Shown: positions 1-12,738, numbered from the stretch's first letter. The stretch is 64,000 nucleotides of DNA from Caldinitratiruptor microaerophilus (GCF_025999835.1 NZ_AP025628.1:3100001-3164000); one strand, 5' to 3'. Numbers and translations: made by a program. The notes: generated from the sequence alone by a model not told the origin.

Positions 1-1
1 G

Positions 2-100
2 GCCGTCACCGGCCGCACCGTGAGCCCCCCTCTGTTCGATACGATCTACCTGCTCGGCAGGGAGAGGGCGCTCGCGCGCCTGCGGCGCTGGCTGGCGTAG
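2..100 (+). CDS. C-terminal tail of a gene cut by the window edge (ketopantoate reductase-like?)
   Basis: An open frame runs from the window edge to a TAG at 98-100, giving 32 residues that end in a basic helix. The stretch VSPPLFDTIYLLG resembles the last helix of 2-dehydropantoate 2-reductase family proteins, where a T-P-x-x-D-x-L/I-Y pattern is common. This is a weak match over a short piece, so the family is a guess. A hairpin follows at once, which fits the end of a transcription unit. Confidence 0.4.
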   Translation, partial: AVTGRTVSPPLFDTIYLLGRERALARLRRWLA

Positions 101-107
101 ACGGCCG

Positions 108-139
108 CCGCCCGGCCCCCCGACCCGGGGTCCGGGCGG
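108..139 (+). terminator. Hairpin between the upstream gene and the aldehyde dehydrogenase gene
   Basis: Arms 108-115 and 132-139 are perfectly complementary, and 117-120 pairs with 127-130 inside. There is no T run after it, so it is a possible terminator for the upstream gene rather than a clear one. Confidence 0.35.
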
Positions 140-163
140 CGTGCGCATAGGGGGTACCCCGCG

Positions 164-1669
164 ATGGAGCTCGTGCGGAACTACATCGGCGGACAGTGGG
201 TTCCGGGCAGCGGCGGCGAGCTGGATCCCGACTACGACCCCGCCACGGGAGAGGTGATCGCGCAGGTCACCCGGTCGACCCCCGCCGACGCCCGGGCCGC
301 CGCGCAGGCGGCTGCGGCCGCGTTCCCCGCCTGGCGCAAGGTGCCGGCGCCCCAGCGGGGCGAGATCCTGTACCGGGTGGGCGAGATCCTCCGCCAGCGC
401 AAGGAGGAGCTGGCCCGCCTGCTGACCCGGGAGATGGGCAAGGTCCTGGTCGAGGCCCGGGGCGACGTGCAGGAGGCCATCGACATGGCCTACTACATGG
501 CCGGCGAGGGGCGCCGGATGTTCGGCCACACGGTGCCCTCGGAGTTGCCGGACAAGTTCGCCATGTCGATCCGCGAGCCCGTGGGCGTGGTGGCGGCCAT
601 CACGCCGTGGAACTTTCCCATCGCGGTTCCGTCATGGAAGATCCTCCCGGCCCTCGTCTGCGGCAACACGGTGGTCTGGAAGCCGGCGCCCGAGACGCCG
701 ATGACCTCCGCCGCCTTCGTGCAGTGCTTCATCGACGCCGGGCTGCCCCCCGGCGTGCTGAACCTCGTCGTCGGCGGGGGGGCGGACGTGGGCGCCGCCC
801 TGGTTGAGGACCCGGACGTGCGCCTCATCAGCTTCACGGGCAGCACGGCGACCGGCCGCAAGGTCGCCGAGGCGGCGGGCCGGCACCTGAAGCGGGTCAC
901 GCTCGAGCTGGGCGGCAAGAACGCCATCACGGTCCTGGCGGACGCCGACCTCGACCTGGCGGTGGAGGCGATCGTCTGGGCGGCCTTCGGCACCACGGGC
1001 CAGCGCTGCACCGCGGCCAGCCGCGTCATCGTCGAGGAGGCGATCTACGACGAGCTCGTCCGGCGCCTGGTGGAGCGCGTGAAGCGGTTGCGCCTCGGCC
1101 ACGGCCTCGAGGAGGGGGTCGAGGTGGGGCCGCTGGTGGGCGCCGCGGCGGTCGAGAAGGTGCAGCGCTACGTGGAGATCGGCCGCCAGGAAGGCGCCGA
1201 GGTGATCGTCGGTGGCGAGCCCGTCAAGGAGGGCGACCTGGCCCGCGGGTTCTTCTACTCGCCCACGATCCTCGGCCGGGTGAGCCCGGAGATGGCCGTG
1301 GCGCAGGAAGAGATCTTCGGGCCCGTGCTGGCGCTCATCCCGGTGAAGGACCTGGACGAGGCCATCCGGGTGAACAACAGCTCCCGCTACGGCCTGTCCG
1401 CCTCGATCTTCACCCGGGACCTGAACAAGGCGTTCAAGGCCATGCGCGAGCTGGACACGGGCATCGTCTACGTCAACCACGGGACCACGGGCGCCGAGAT
1501 CCAGCTGCCCTTCGGCGGCACGAAGGACACCGGCAACGGGCACCGCGAGGCCGGGCAGGCCGCCCTGGACGTGTTCTGCGAGTGGAAGTCGGTCTACGTG
1601 GACTACAGCGGGCGCCTGCAGCGCGCCCAGATCGACACGGAGGCGCTGGCGAAGGCCGGCCGGGGCTAG
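164..1669 (+). CDS. NAD(P)-dependent aldehyde dehydrogenase
   Basis: This 501-residue protein has the usual aldehyde dehydrogenase superfamily length and oxidises an aldehyde to its acid. The catalytic cysteine is C282 in GQRCTAASR, the general base E248 in LELGGKN, and N150 in TPWNFP stabilises the thiohemiacetal. FTGSTATG at about 224-231 belongs to the cofactor fold. The substrate cannot be read from sequence. Because glyoxylate carboligase, hydroxypyruvate isomerase and tartronate semialdehyde reductase follow, glycolaldehyde or a related C2/C3 aldehyde is a reasonable inference, as is 2-oxoglutarate semialdehyde. No strong ribosome binding site precedes the ATG. Its TAG overlaps the stop codon of the convergent regulator gene. 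Confidence 0.9.
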   Translation: MELVRNYIGGQWVPGSGGELDPDYDPATGEVIAQVTRSTPADARAAAQAAAAAFPAWRKVPAPQRGEILYRVGEILRQRKEELARLLTREMGKVLVEARGDVQEAIDMAYYMAGEGRRMFGHTVPSELPDKFAMSIREPVGVVAAITPWNFPIAVPSWKILPALVCGNTVVWKPAPETPMTSAAFVQCFIDAGLPPGVLNLVVGGGADVGAALVEDPDVRLISFTGSTATGRKVAEAAGRHLKRVTLELGGKNAITVLADADLDLAVEAIVWAAFGTTGQRCTAASRVIVEEAIYDELVRRLVERVKRLRLGHGLEEGVEVGPLVGAAAVEKVQRYVEIGRQEGAEVIVGGEPVKEGDLARGFFYSPTILGRVSPEMAVAQEEIFGPVLALIPVKDLDEAIRVNNSSRYGLSASIFTRDLNKAFKAMRELDTGIVYVNHGTTGAEIQLPFGGTKDTGNGHREAGQAALDVFCEWKSVYVDYSGRLQRAQIDTEALAKAGRG

Positions 1670-2526
1670 TCGGGCTCGGCCCCGTCGAGCGGGTACCCAT
1701 CCGGCCGGCGCCGCGCCTCGGGGCGGTACCCGAGCGCCTGCGAGACGGCGAGGGCGGCCCGGCGCACCTTCTGGCCCATCTCGGCCAGGCTGGCGTCCCC
1801 GGTGCGGTAGGCTGGAGCGGAGATGCTGAGGGCGGCGATCACCCGCCCGGTGTGGTCGTACACGGGAGCCGCGGCGCAGCGGACGCCGGGCTCCCGTTCC
1901 TCGTTGTCGACGAAGTAGCCGAGCTTCCTGCCCTGCCGCAGGTCCTCCATCAGGGTCTTCAGGTTCGTGATGGTCTGGGGGGTGAACGCCGGCAGGCCGT
2001 GGCTCCGGATGATCCGCCGGATCTCCGAGTCGCCCAGGCCCGCCAGGAGCGCCTTGCCCACCCCCGTGCAGTGGACGGGGACGCGGGCACCGGTGTCCGC
2101 GAAGGTGCGGACCATGCGGGTCGACTCGACCTGGTCGACGTAGACGGCCTCCCCGCCGTCCAGCACGGCGAGGTTCACCGTCTCCCCCGACTCCTCCTGC
2201 AGGTGGCGCATGAACGGGCGCGCCACGTCGCGGAGGCGGGTCTGGCTCGTGAACGCGCTGCCGACCTCGAAGGCCCGGACGCCGATCCGGTAGCGGCCGG
2301 TCTCGGGGTCCTGGGCGACGTAGCCCCGGCTGGCGAGCGTGGCCAGCAGGCGGTGGGCCGTGCTGCGCGGCAGGCCGAGGCGGTCGGCGAGGTCGGCCAG
2401 CGGGACACTGGCCCGCGACTCGGCCAGGACCTCCAGGATGTCGAGGGCCCGGTGCAGGGCCCGGACCTGCTCGCCCCCGGCGGGGCCGGGGGTCGAGCGG
2501 GGCGCGCTGCGGCGTGCGGTGGTCAC
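1666..2526 (-). CDS. IclR-family transcriptional regulator
   Basis: This 286-residue regulator has an N-terminal winged helix-turn-helix (LADLADRLGLPRSTAHRLL) followed by the IclR effector domain, in which GVGKALLA and the C-terminal GYFVDNEE region are typical. The GTG at 2526 is chosen because GAGGGAG at 2531-2537 lies just upstream. An in-frame ATG at 2622 has no binding site and falls only about 5 bases past the expected start of transcription. IclR relatives (AllR, GclR) control glyoxylate and allantoin genes, so it probably regulates the divergent gcl-hyi-reductase genes and itself. Its stop overlaps that of the aldehyde dehydrogenase by 2 bases. The effector is unknown. Confidence 0.9.
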   Translation of the reverse strand: MTTARRSAPRSTPGPAGGEQVRALHRALDILEVLAESRASVPLADLADRLGLPRSTAHRLLATLASRGYVAQDPETGRYRIGVRAFEVGSAFTSQTRLRDVARPFMRHLQEESGETVNLAVLDGGEAVYVDQVESTRMVRTFADTGARVPVHCTGVGKALLAGLGDSEIRRIIRSHGLPAFTPQTITNLKTLMEDLRQGRKLGYFVDNEEREPGVRCAAAPVYDHTGRVIAALSISAPAYRTGDASLAEMGQKVRRAALAVSQALGYRPEARRRPDGYPLDGAEPD

Positions 2527-2633
2527 GGCACTCCCTCGCTTCGGAGCGGACGGACGGGCGCGGCGGGCGCGCGTCCGCCAGACGGAACGGCGGTTCGCAT
2601 CGGGTGGAGGCAGCAAACCCAATTGCAGAGGAC

Positions 2634-2667
2634 ATTATACGACGATCGTTCTGCCATGCGGAATTCC
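2634..2667 (-). promoter_or_regulatory. Promoter of the IclR-type gene with candidate operator
   Basis: On the minus strand a perfect TATAAT (2639-2634) sits about 100 bases before the GTG start. The region 17-18 bases upstream carries only a poor -35. The palindrome GGAATTCC (2660-2667) covers that -35 position and lies in the divergent gap before gcl. IclR-family operators are A/T-centred inverted repeats of the GGAAA-TTTCC kind, so this is a candidate for autoregulation. A second AAAATTCC lies at about 2716-2723. Confidence 0.45.
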
Positions 2668-2794
2668 TCACCGGATTTATTGCCCGCACGGCACGCGGGG
2701 CGCGATCATGGAGCCAAAATTCCGGCCGCTCTGACCCGTCCGCACCAGCACGACGTGCCTCGCAGGGCCACGAGCCAGGGAAGGAGGAGGAACC

Positions 2795-4558
2795 ATGCCC
2801 CGCATGACCGCCATGGAGGCGGCCGTCCGCGTCCTTGAGGACGAGGGCGTGGAGTACGCCTTCGGCATCCCCGGAGCGAACATCCTGCCGCTTTACCAGG
2901 CGCTGTCCCGCTCGACCCGCATCCGCCACCTCACCATGCGCCACGAGGAAGGGGCCACCCACGCCGCCGACGGCTACGCGCGCGCCACCGGGAAGGTCGG
3001 GGTGGCCATCGGCACCTCGGGCCCTGCCGGGACGAACATGGTGACGGGGCTCTACACCGCCCAGGCCGACTCGATCCCCATCATCACGATCACCGGGCAG
3101 GTCCCCCGGGCGCAGCTGCACCGGGAAGCGTTCCAGGCAGTCAACATCACGGAGATCGTCAAGCCCGTCGTGAAGAAGAGCTACCTGGTGATGGAGCCGG
3201 CCCAGGTGCCATGGGTGTTCCGGGAAGCCTTCCGCATCGCCCGGGAGGGACGGCCCGGGCCCGTGCACATCGACCTGCCCCTCGACGTCCAGCGTGCCGA
3301 GATCCACTACGACCCCGACGTGGACGGGCCGCTGCCCGTGTTCCGGCCCGGCCCGAACCCCCGGGCGATCGAGAAGGCCGTCGACATGCTGCTGGCGGCC
3401 AGGCGGCCGCTCATCCTGGCCGGCGGCGGCGTGATCCTCGCCGGGGCGTCCGATCTCCTGCGCCAGTTCGCCGAGCACGTGCAGGTCCCGGTCGTGCCCA
3501 CCCTCATGGGCTGGGGCAGCATCCCCGCCGACCACCCCCTCTACGTGGGGCTCGTCGGCATCCAGACCCAGACCCGGGCCGGCAACCAGGCGTTCCTCGA
3601 GTCCGACCTCGTGCTGGCGATCGGCGCCCGCTTCGCCGAGCGGCACACCGGCGACCTCTCGGTTTACACCCAGGGGCGGAAGTTCATCCACATCGACATC
3701 GAGCCGACCCAGATCGGGCGGGTCCTGGAGCCCGACCTCGGCATCGTGTCCGACGCCGACGAGGCGCTCCGGGCCCTCCTGGAGGCGGCGCGGGCCCGGA
3801 CGGCCCCCCGGGAGCCGGGCGAGTGGGTGCGGCGTGTCCAGAGCCTGCGCCGCCGGCTGCGCCGGAAGATGGACTTCGACGACGTGCCCATCAAGCCGGC
3901 GCGGGTGTTCAAGGAGATCAACGAGTACTTCGGGCCCGAGACCGTCTTCGTCACGGCGATCGGCCTGTACCAGATCTGGTCCGGCCAGTTCCAGCAGGTG
4001 TACCGGCCGCGCCACTACCTCGTCTGCGGGCAGGCGGGCCCGCTGGGCTGGGAGGTGCCGGCGGCGATCGGCGCCAGGCTGGCGCGACCCGACCTGCCGG
4101 TCGTGGCCGTGGTCGGCGACTATTCCTTCCAGTTCCTGCTGGAGGAGATCGCCGTCGCCGTCCAGTATCAGGTTCCGTACGTGATCGTCATGCTGAACAA
4201 CTCGTACCTGGGGCTCATCCGCCAGCCGTCGAAATACCAGTACGGGATGAACTTCGCCGTCGACCTGGCCTACGACGGCGGGCCCGGCATGGACCACGTG
4301 AAGGTCGTCGAGGGCATGGGCGCCCCCGGCCGGCGGGTGGTGCACCCGGGCGAGCTCCGGGACGCCCTGGCCTGGGCGGTGCGGGAGTCCGAGCGGCTCC
4401 GCCGGCCGGCCCTGGTCGAGGTCATGATCGAGCGGGAGGCCGACGCCGCCATGGGCCCGTCGCTCGACAAGATCCGGGAGTTCGAGCCCGTCGAGGACCT
4501 GCCCGAGGAGGAGGAGGTCACCGCACCGCAGCGGGAGCTCGAGCCGGTCGGCGACTGA
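2795..4558 (+). CDS. gcl: Glyoxylate carboligase (tartronate-semialdehyde synthase)
   Basis: This 587-residue thiamine-diphosphate enzyme joins two glyoxylates to tartronate semialdehyde and CO2. It matches the E. coli Gcl pattern along its length: HIDIEPTQIGRVL, CGQAGPLGW, the cofactor motif from GDYSFQF to MLNN, NSYLGLIRQ, and an acidic tail after SLDKIREFE. A strong GGAAGGAGGAGG precedes the ATG. One residue stands out. Position 51 is glutamate (MRHEEGATH), whereas E. coli Gcl has valine there and is known for lacking this otherwise universal catalytic glutamate. By that residue it looks like an acetolactate-synthase-type active site. Neighbours hyi and the reductase strongly support the Gcl role. 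Confidence 0.9.
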   Translation: MPRMTAMEAAVRVLEDEGVEYAFGIPGANILPLYQALSRSTRIRHLTMRHEEGATHAADGYARATGKVGVAIGTSGPAGTNMVTGLYTAQADSIPIITITGQVPRAQLHREAFQAVNITEIVKPVVKKSYLVMEPAQVPWVFREAFRIAREGRPGPVHIDLPLDVQRAEIHYDPDVDGPLPVFRPGPNPRAIEKAVDMLLAARRPLILAGGGVILAGASDLLRQFAEHVQVPVVPTLMGWGSIPADHPLYVGLVGIQTQTRAGNQAFLESDLVLAIGARFAERHTGDLSVYTQGRKFIHIDIEPTQIGRVLEPDLGIVSDADEALRALLEAARARTAPREPGEWVRRVQSLRRRLRRKMDFDDVPIKPARVFKEINEYFGPETVFVTAIGLYQIWSGQFQQVYRPRHYLVCGQAGPLGWEVPAAIGARLARPDLPVVAVVGDYSFQFLLEEIAVAVQYQVPYVIVMLNNSYLGLIRQPSKYQYGMNFAVDLAYDGGPGMDHVKVVEGMGAPGRRVVHPGELRDALAWAVRESERLRRPALVEVMIEREADAAMGPSLDKIREFEPVEDLPEEEEVTAPQRELEPVGD

Positions 4559-4580
4559 ACCGCCGTCCCGGCTGGCGGGC

Positions 4581-4611
4581 GGGGGTCGCCGCCCGGGCGG
4601 GGGCGACCCCC
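4581..4611 (+). other. Intercistronic GC hairpin between gcl and hyi
   Basis: Arms 4581-4590 and 4602-4611 are a perfect 10-bp inverted repeat with an 11-base loop, just before the hyi ribosome binding site. No T run follows, so it may slow decay or processing of the polycistronic message rather than end it. Confidence 0.45.
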
Positions 4612-4648
4612 GGCGATCCGGGATCGACCATCGGTGGAGGTGGGGGCG

Positions 4649-5434
4649 ATGCCGCGTCTTGCCGCGAACCTGACGATGCTGTTCACGGAAGTCCCGTTCC
4701 TGGAGCGGTTCGGCGCCGCCCGGGCCGCGGGGGTGCGGGCGGTCGAGTTCCTCTTCCCGTACGAGTACGAGCCGGACGTGGTGCGCCGGGAACTGGAGAA
4801 GAACGGCCTGGAGCTGGTCCTGTTCAACCTGCCCGCAGGCAACTGGGCCGCCGGGGACCGGGGCATCGCCGCCGACCCCCGCCGGGTGGACGAGTTCCGC
4901 GCCGGGGTTGAGAAGGCCGTCCGCTACGCCCGCGAGCTCGGCGCGCCGCGCCTCAACTGTCTGGCCGGCAAGCGGGCGCCCGGGGTGAGCGACGGAGAGC
5001 ACTGGGAGACCTTGGTCCGCAACGTGCGTTACGCCGCTGACGCCCTGGGCAAGATCGGCGTGAAGCTGATGGTCGAGCCCATCAACACGTACGACATCCC
5101 GGACTTCTTCCTCTCGACCACCCGGGACGCGCTGCGCCTGCTGGAAGAGGTGGGGGCGCCCAACGTCTACATCCAGTACGACGTCTACCACATGCAGCGC
5201 ATGGAGGGCGAGCTGACGGGGACGCTGCGCCGCCACCTGGACCGCATCGGTCACGTCCAGGTCGCCGACAACCCCGGCCGTCACCAGCCCGGCACCGGCG
5301 AGATCAACTACCGCTTCCTCCTCGCCGAGCTCGACCGGCTGGGGTACCAGGGCTTCGTCTCGATGGAGTACGTCCCCGACCCCGACACCGTCACTTCCTT
5401 GCGGTGGGTGGAGGAGCACGGCTTCTCGCTCTGA
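4649..5434 (+). CDS. hyi: Hydroxypyruvate isomerase
   Basis: This 261-residue TIM-barrel enzyme interconverts hydroxypyruvate and tartronate semialdehyde. It follows E. coli Hyi closely: an RLAANLTMLF start, VEFLFPYEYE, FNLPAGNWAAGDRGIA, the metal-ligand region VEPINTYDIPDFF, IQYDVYHMQRMEGELT and PGTGEINY. The ATG at 4649 is taken because GGAGG lies at 4636-4640 and homologues start at the same place; a GTG at 4634 would sit upstream of that site. It is the second gene of the glyoxylate-to-glycerate operon and lies 90 bases after gcl. Confidence 0.92.
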   Translation: MPRLAANLTMLFTEVPFLERFGAARAAGVRAVEFLFPYEYEPDVVRRELEKNGLELVLFNLPAGNWAAGDRGIAADPRRVDEFRAGVEKAVRYARELGAPRLNCLAGKRAPGVSDGEHWETLVRNVRYAADALGKIGVKLMVEPINTYDIPDFFLSTTRDALRLLEEVGAPNVYIQYDVYHMQRMEGELTGTLRRHLDRIGHVQVADNPGRHQPGTGEINYRFLLAELDRLGYQGFVSMEYVPDPDTVTSLRWVEEHGFSL

Positions 5435-5463
5435 GCCGCGCGCAGGCGATCCGGCGATGACAC

Positions 5464-5522
5464 GCCGTGGCCCCGGTCGGGCGGGACCGGGACCGGGCCG
5501 GGGTAGCCGGCGGGGCCACGGC
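5464..5522 (+). other. Intercistronic GC hairpin between hyi and the reductase gene
   Basis: An 11-bp perfect inverted repeat (5464-5474 with 5512-5522) encloses further GC-rich self-complementary sequence. It ends right beside the ribosome binding site GAGGAGGG of the next gene, so it could affect translation as well as stability. Confidence 0.45.
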
Positions 5523-5540
5523 ACGAGGAGGGCTGCCGCA

Positions 5541-6434
5541 ATGGAGCGGATCGGTTTCATCGGCCTGGGGATCATGGGCAAGCCCATGGCCCGCAACCTC
5601 ATGAAGGCCGGGTACCCGCTGGTCGTCCACAACCGCAGCCGGCGGCCGGTGGATGAGCTTGCCGCCGAGGGGGCCACGCCGGCTTCCTCGCCCCGGGAGG
5701 TCGCGGAGAAGTCCGACGTCGTCATCACCATCGTCCCCGACGCGCCCGACGTCGAGGCCGTCATCCTGGGCCCCGGCGGCGTGGCCGAGGGCGTCCGGCC
5801 GGGCATGCTCGTGATCGACATGAGCACCAGCTCCCCGGTGCTCGCCCGCCGCATCGCCGCCACGCTGGGCGAGAAGGGCGTCGACGTCCTCGACGCGCCG
5901 GTCTCCGGCGGCGAGATCGGCGCGAAGGAGGGCACCCTGTCGATCATGGTCGGGGGGTCGGCCCGGGCCTTCGAGCGGGCGCTCCCCATCCTCCAGGCGA
6001 TGGGCAAGAACATCGTCCATGTCGGGGATGCCGGCGCCGGGCAGGTGACGAAGGCCGCCAACCAGATCGTCGTGGGGATGACCATCCAGGCCGTGGCCGA
6101 GGCCCTGCTCCTGGCCAGCAAGGCCGGGGTCGACCCGGCCCGGGTCCGTCAGGCCCTCATGGGCGGGTTCGCCCAGAGCCGGATCCTGGAGCTCCACGGG
6201 CAGCGGATGCTGGACCGGAACTTCAAGCCCGGGTTCAAGGCCCGGCTGCACCGCAAGGACCTGGCGATCGCCCTCAGCACGGCCCGGGAGTACGGCGTGC
6301 CCCTGCCCGGCACGGCGGTGGTGCACGAGCTCCTGAACGGCCTCATCGGCATGGGGCGGGACGAGTACGATCACTCCGGGCTCGTCACGGTGCTCGAGAC
6401 CCTGGCGCAGGCGGAGGTCAAACCGCAAGCGTAG
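5541..6434 (+). CDS. glxR: Tartronate semialdehyde reductase (3-hydroxyisobutyrate dehydrogenase family)
   Basis: This 297-residue enzyme reduces tartronate semialdehyde to D-glycerate with NAD(P)H, the last step of the glyoxylate route encoded here. The N-terminus GFIGLGIMGKPMARNLMKAG is the Rossmann dinucleotide site and signature of the family. DAPVSGGEIGAKEGTLSIM is the substrate loop, and the lysine in TKAANQIVV is the catalytic lysine. The start at 5541 has ACGAGGAGGG nine bases upstream; an in-frame start near 5457 has none. By sequence alone 3-hydroxyisobutyrate dehydrogenase is possible, but gcl and hyi upstream favour the present call. Confidence 0.88.
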   Translation: MERIGFIGLGIMGKPMARNLMKAGYPLVVHNRSRRPVDELAAEGATPASSPREVAEKSDVVITIVPDAPDVEAVILGPGGVAEGVRPGMLVIDMSTSSPVLARRIAATLGEKGVDVLDAPVSGGEIGAKEGTLSIMVGGSARAFERALPILQAMGKNIVHVGDAGAGQVTKAANQIVVGMTIQAVAEALLLASKAGVDPARVRQALMGGFAQSRILELHGQRMLDRNFKPGFKARLHRKDLAIALSTAREYGVPLPGTAVVHELLNGLIGMGRDEYDHSGLVTVLETLAQAEVKPQA

Positions 6435-6445
6435 TACGGCGACCC

Positions 6446-6480
6446 GGCCCGGCGGGCCCTGATGGGGCTGCCGCCGGGCC
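6446..6480 (+). terminator. Probable terminator of the glyoxylate operon
   Basis: A 10-bp inverted repeat (6446-6455 with 6471-6480) with an inner GCCC/GGGC stem lies directly after the reductase stop. The downstream T tract is poor, as is common in such GC-rich genomes. Confidence 0.55.
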
Positions 6481-6551
6481 GGCGCGTTCCCGGGCAGCCG
6501 GCGGCGGAGGCGCCGACCCCGCCCCCGGGGTGGCGGCAGGCGTAGGGCCGC

Positions 6552-6579
6552 TTGACACGGATTCGGGGCCTGGTATAAT
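6552..6579 (+). promoter_or_regulatory. rRNA operon promoter P1 (SigA type)
   Basis: A perfect TTGACA (6552-6557) is followed after 16 bases by a perfect TATAAT (6574-6579), about 265 bases before the 16S start. Two full-consensus hexamers are expected for a strong ribosomal promoter. Confidence 0.9.
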
Positions 6580-6657
6580 AGCGGACGTCGGCGCCGCTCC
6601 TGGAGCGGGCTCCAGGCCCGGCCGGGGGCAGCGGCCACGGGCGGCAGAAACTACCGG

Positions 6658-6686
6658 TTGCAGACGGTAGCGGGCCGTGATAAGAT
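6658..6686 (+). promoter_or_regulatory. Possible second rRNA promoter P2
   Basis: TTGCAG (6658-6663), a 17-base spacer and TAAGAT (6681-6686) form a weaker promoter about 100 bases after P1. Tandem promoters are usual for rrn operons of Firmicutes. Confidence 0.4.
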
Positions 6687-6719
6687 GACGATCCTGCGGC
6701 GGCGCCGTCGGGCGCCGCC

Positions 6720-6763
6720 CGCCGGCCGGAAGGCCGGCGGCCCGGTCCTTGAGAACTGAACAG
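6720..6763 (+). promoter_or_regulatory. rRNA leader: stem-loop and boxA-like element
   Basis: A GCCGGCC/GGCCGGC stem-loop (about 6720-6739) is followed by TTGAGAACTGAACAG (6749-6763). That string is the conserved Firmicutes leader motif found before 16S genes, likely used in antitermination and pre-rRNA processing. Nothing protein-coding is seen between 6435 and the 16S gene. Confidence 0.55.
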
Positions 6764-6844
6764 TGTGGGCAGGAAGGAGCCTGCGGACGGAAACCGGGAG
6801 GATTCCGGACGACGGGATCGGCTTTCCGGGGGAAAGCGGAAGCT

Positions 6845-11587
<4,743 letters not shown>

Positions 11588-11647
11588 TGGCCAAAGGCGG
11601 CGTGCGGTTCCACCTGGGTCGCAGACCCAACGCCTCTGTGCACGAAT

Positions 11648-11764
11648 TCGGGTGCCCATACCGGCGGGGCCACACCCGGCTCCATTCCGAACCCGGTCGT
11701 TAAGCCCGCCAGGGCCGAGGGTACTGGGGGCCCTAGCCCCCGGGAGAGTAGGTCGGCGCCCGAG
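11648..11764 (+). rRNA. rrf: 5S ribosomal RNA
   Basis: About 117 bases, with terminal helix arms CGGGTGCC and GGCGCCCG, the CCGAACCCGG loop B region, GTTAAGCCC and GGGAGAGTAGGTCG. It lies 60 bases after the 23S gene. No tRNA follows. Confidence 0.93.
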
Positions 11765-11771
11765 CGATCTT

Positions 11772-11810
11772 GAAGGCCAGCAGGACGGACCATCCGCCCT
11801 GCTGGCCTTC
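11772..11810 (+). terminator. Terminator of the rRNA operon
   Basis: A 13-bp perfect outer stem (11772-11784 with 11798-11810) and an inner CGGA/TCCG stem close on a 3-4 base loop. It starts 7 bases after the 5S gene. The T tract is weak (TGCGCGTCTTCC), but length and position make it convincing. Confidence 0.8.
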
Positions 11811-11986
11811 TGCGCGTCTTCCCGCGCGGTTTGGGCGCCCGGCGGGAACCCATCCGGGGTCCGTTCGCGTCGAAGTAGCGGACCCTCCAACACGAGGCGG
11901 GGAAGCCGGGATGCGAGGCACCCGACCGGCCCCTGGGGCTTGACCTGCAGCGGCCCGGGTCTCTTGCCGAGCAGGGGGAGGACCCG

Positions 11987-12163
11987 GTGCGAGCGGTGGC
12001 GGCCTTCCCCGTGGCCGGCCGGACGTTCGCCCGGTTCCGCCTCGGGCTCCTTCGGTTGCGCCAGGGCGGTCGGGAAGAGGCGGCCCGCGTCCTCCAGACC
12101 GCTGCCGGGCGATGCGCCGGCCTTGGTACGGTCGTCCCCCGGAAAACCTGTGCGGCGCTCTGA
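11987..12163 (+). pseudogene. Remnant of a TPR-like protein
   Basis: A GTG-started frame of 58 residues contains FARFRLGLLRLRQGGREEAA, which reads like one tetratricopeptide helix pair. The frame stays open upstream to at least 11930 without a credible start or ribosome binding site. It is most likely the end of a decayed gene between the rRNA operon and the split lipoprotein gene. Chance coding-like sequence in GC-rich DNA cannot be excluded. Nothing else is recognisable between 11811 and 12230. Confidence 0.3.
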
Positions 12164-12230
12164 CGCTCGCCGAGGGATTCCGGCCGGGGTGCACGGAGCC
12201 TGTAGCACGCTCGAGGGGTGGATTTCGCCT

Positions 12231-12605
12231 GTGACCGAGGTCACGCGCACCCGGATGGTTGCCGTGGCGACGTGGCTCCTCATGCTCGTCGCGGGATGCA
12301 GGGTGCCCCGCGAGCCGGAGTCCCCCTCCCGCCCCCCTCCTGCCCCGTCCGGTGGCAGCGCGCCGGCGGCGGACGGGTTGCCTGAGGACTTCGTCCCCTC
12401 TTCCGTCGCCTTCTGGACGGCGGCGGAAGGGCTCCTGGCCGGCGCCGCCGGCTGCCCGGACCGTTGCGAGGGCGTACTCGGACGCACTCGCGACGGCGGT
12501 CGCACCTGGCAGGTTGTCCACCGCGGCGCCGCCCGGGTCTGGGACGTCGCCACCGTGTCCGGTGGCAGGGCGTGGGCCAGTGCGTCGTCGTGTGCCTACG
12601 TTGGC
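12231..12605 (+). pseudogene. 5' part of a lipoprotein gene with Asp-box repeats, split by a transposon
   Basis: The frame starts at GTG 12231 (or ATG 12255) and opens with a lipoprotein signal, TWLLMLVAGC, so the mature protein would be anchored outside the membrane. A proline/serine linker and a first Asp-box (RTRDGGRTW) follow. The frame runs into the transposon at 12606 and stops soon after. Joined to 16201-16875 with one target-site copy removed, it gives a continuous 349-residue protein with six Asp-boxes, a beta-propeller signature of BNR/Ycf48-like proteins. Its role is unknown. Confidence 0.82.
12599..12605 (+). repeat. Target-site duplication, left copy
   Basis: CGTTGGC sits immediately left of the transposon end and is repeated exactly at 16194-16200, immediately right of the other end. 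Confidence 0.85.
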
Positions 12606-12640
12606 TGTTTTCGCCCACGCTATTTGTCGCCGCGTTGACC
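12606..12640 (+). repeat. Left terminal inverted repeat of the transposon
   Basis: Matches the reverse complement of 16159-16193 at 28 of 35 positions, including a 13-base perfect core CGCTATTTGTCGC. An inner imperfect repeat (about 12636-12664) resembles the reverse complement of 16101-16130, so each end seems to carry two protein-binding repeats. Confidence 0.85.
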
Positions 12641-12738
12641 GGAGTGGTTGGCGCTGGAAGGGGACGAGGAGATGGGTGTGGAAGAGCCTGGGGAGGTCGA
12701 GCCTCCCCCTTTTCGCGCGGGGGGTGGAAATAAAGACA

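Noticed and set aside
632-6121. Very long minus-strand open frame of about 1,830 codons
   Set aside because: It is antisense to five well-supported genes, low in complexity with Arg/Gly/Pro/His runs, and arises from the GC-rich third-position bias of the real genes.
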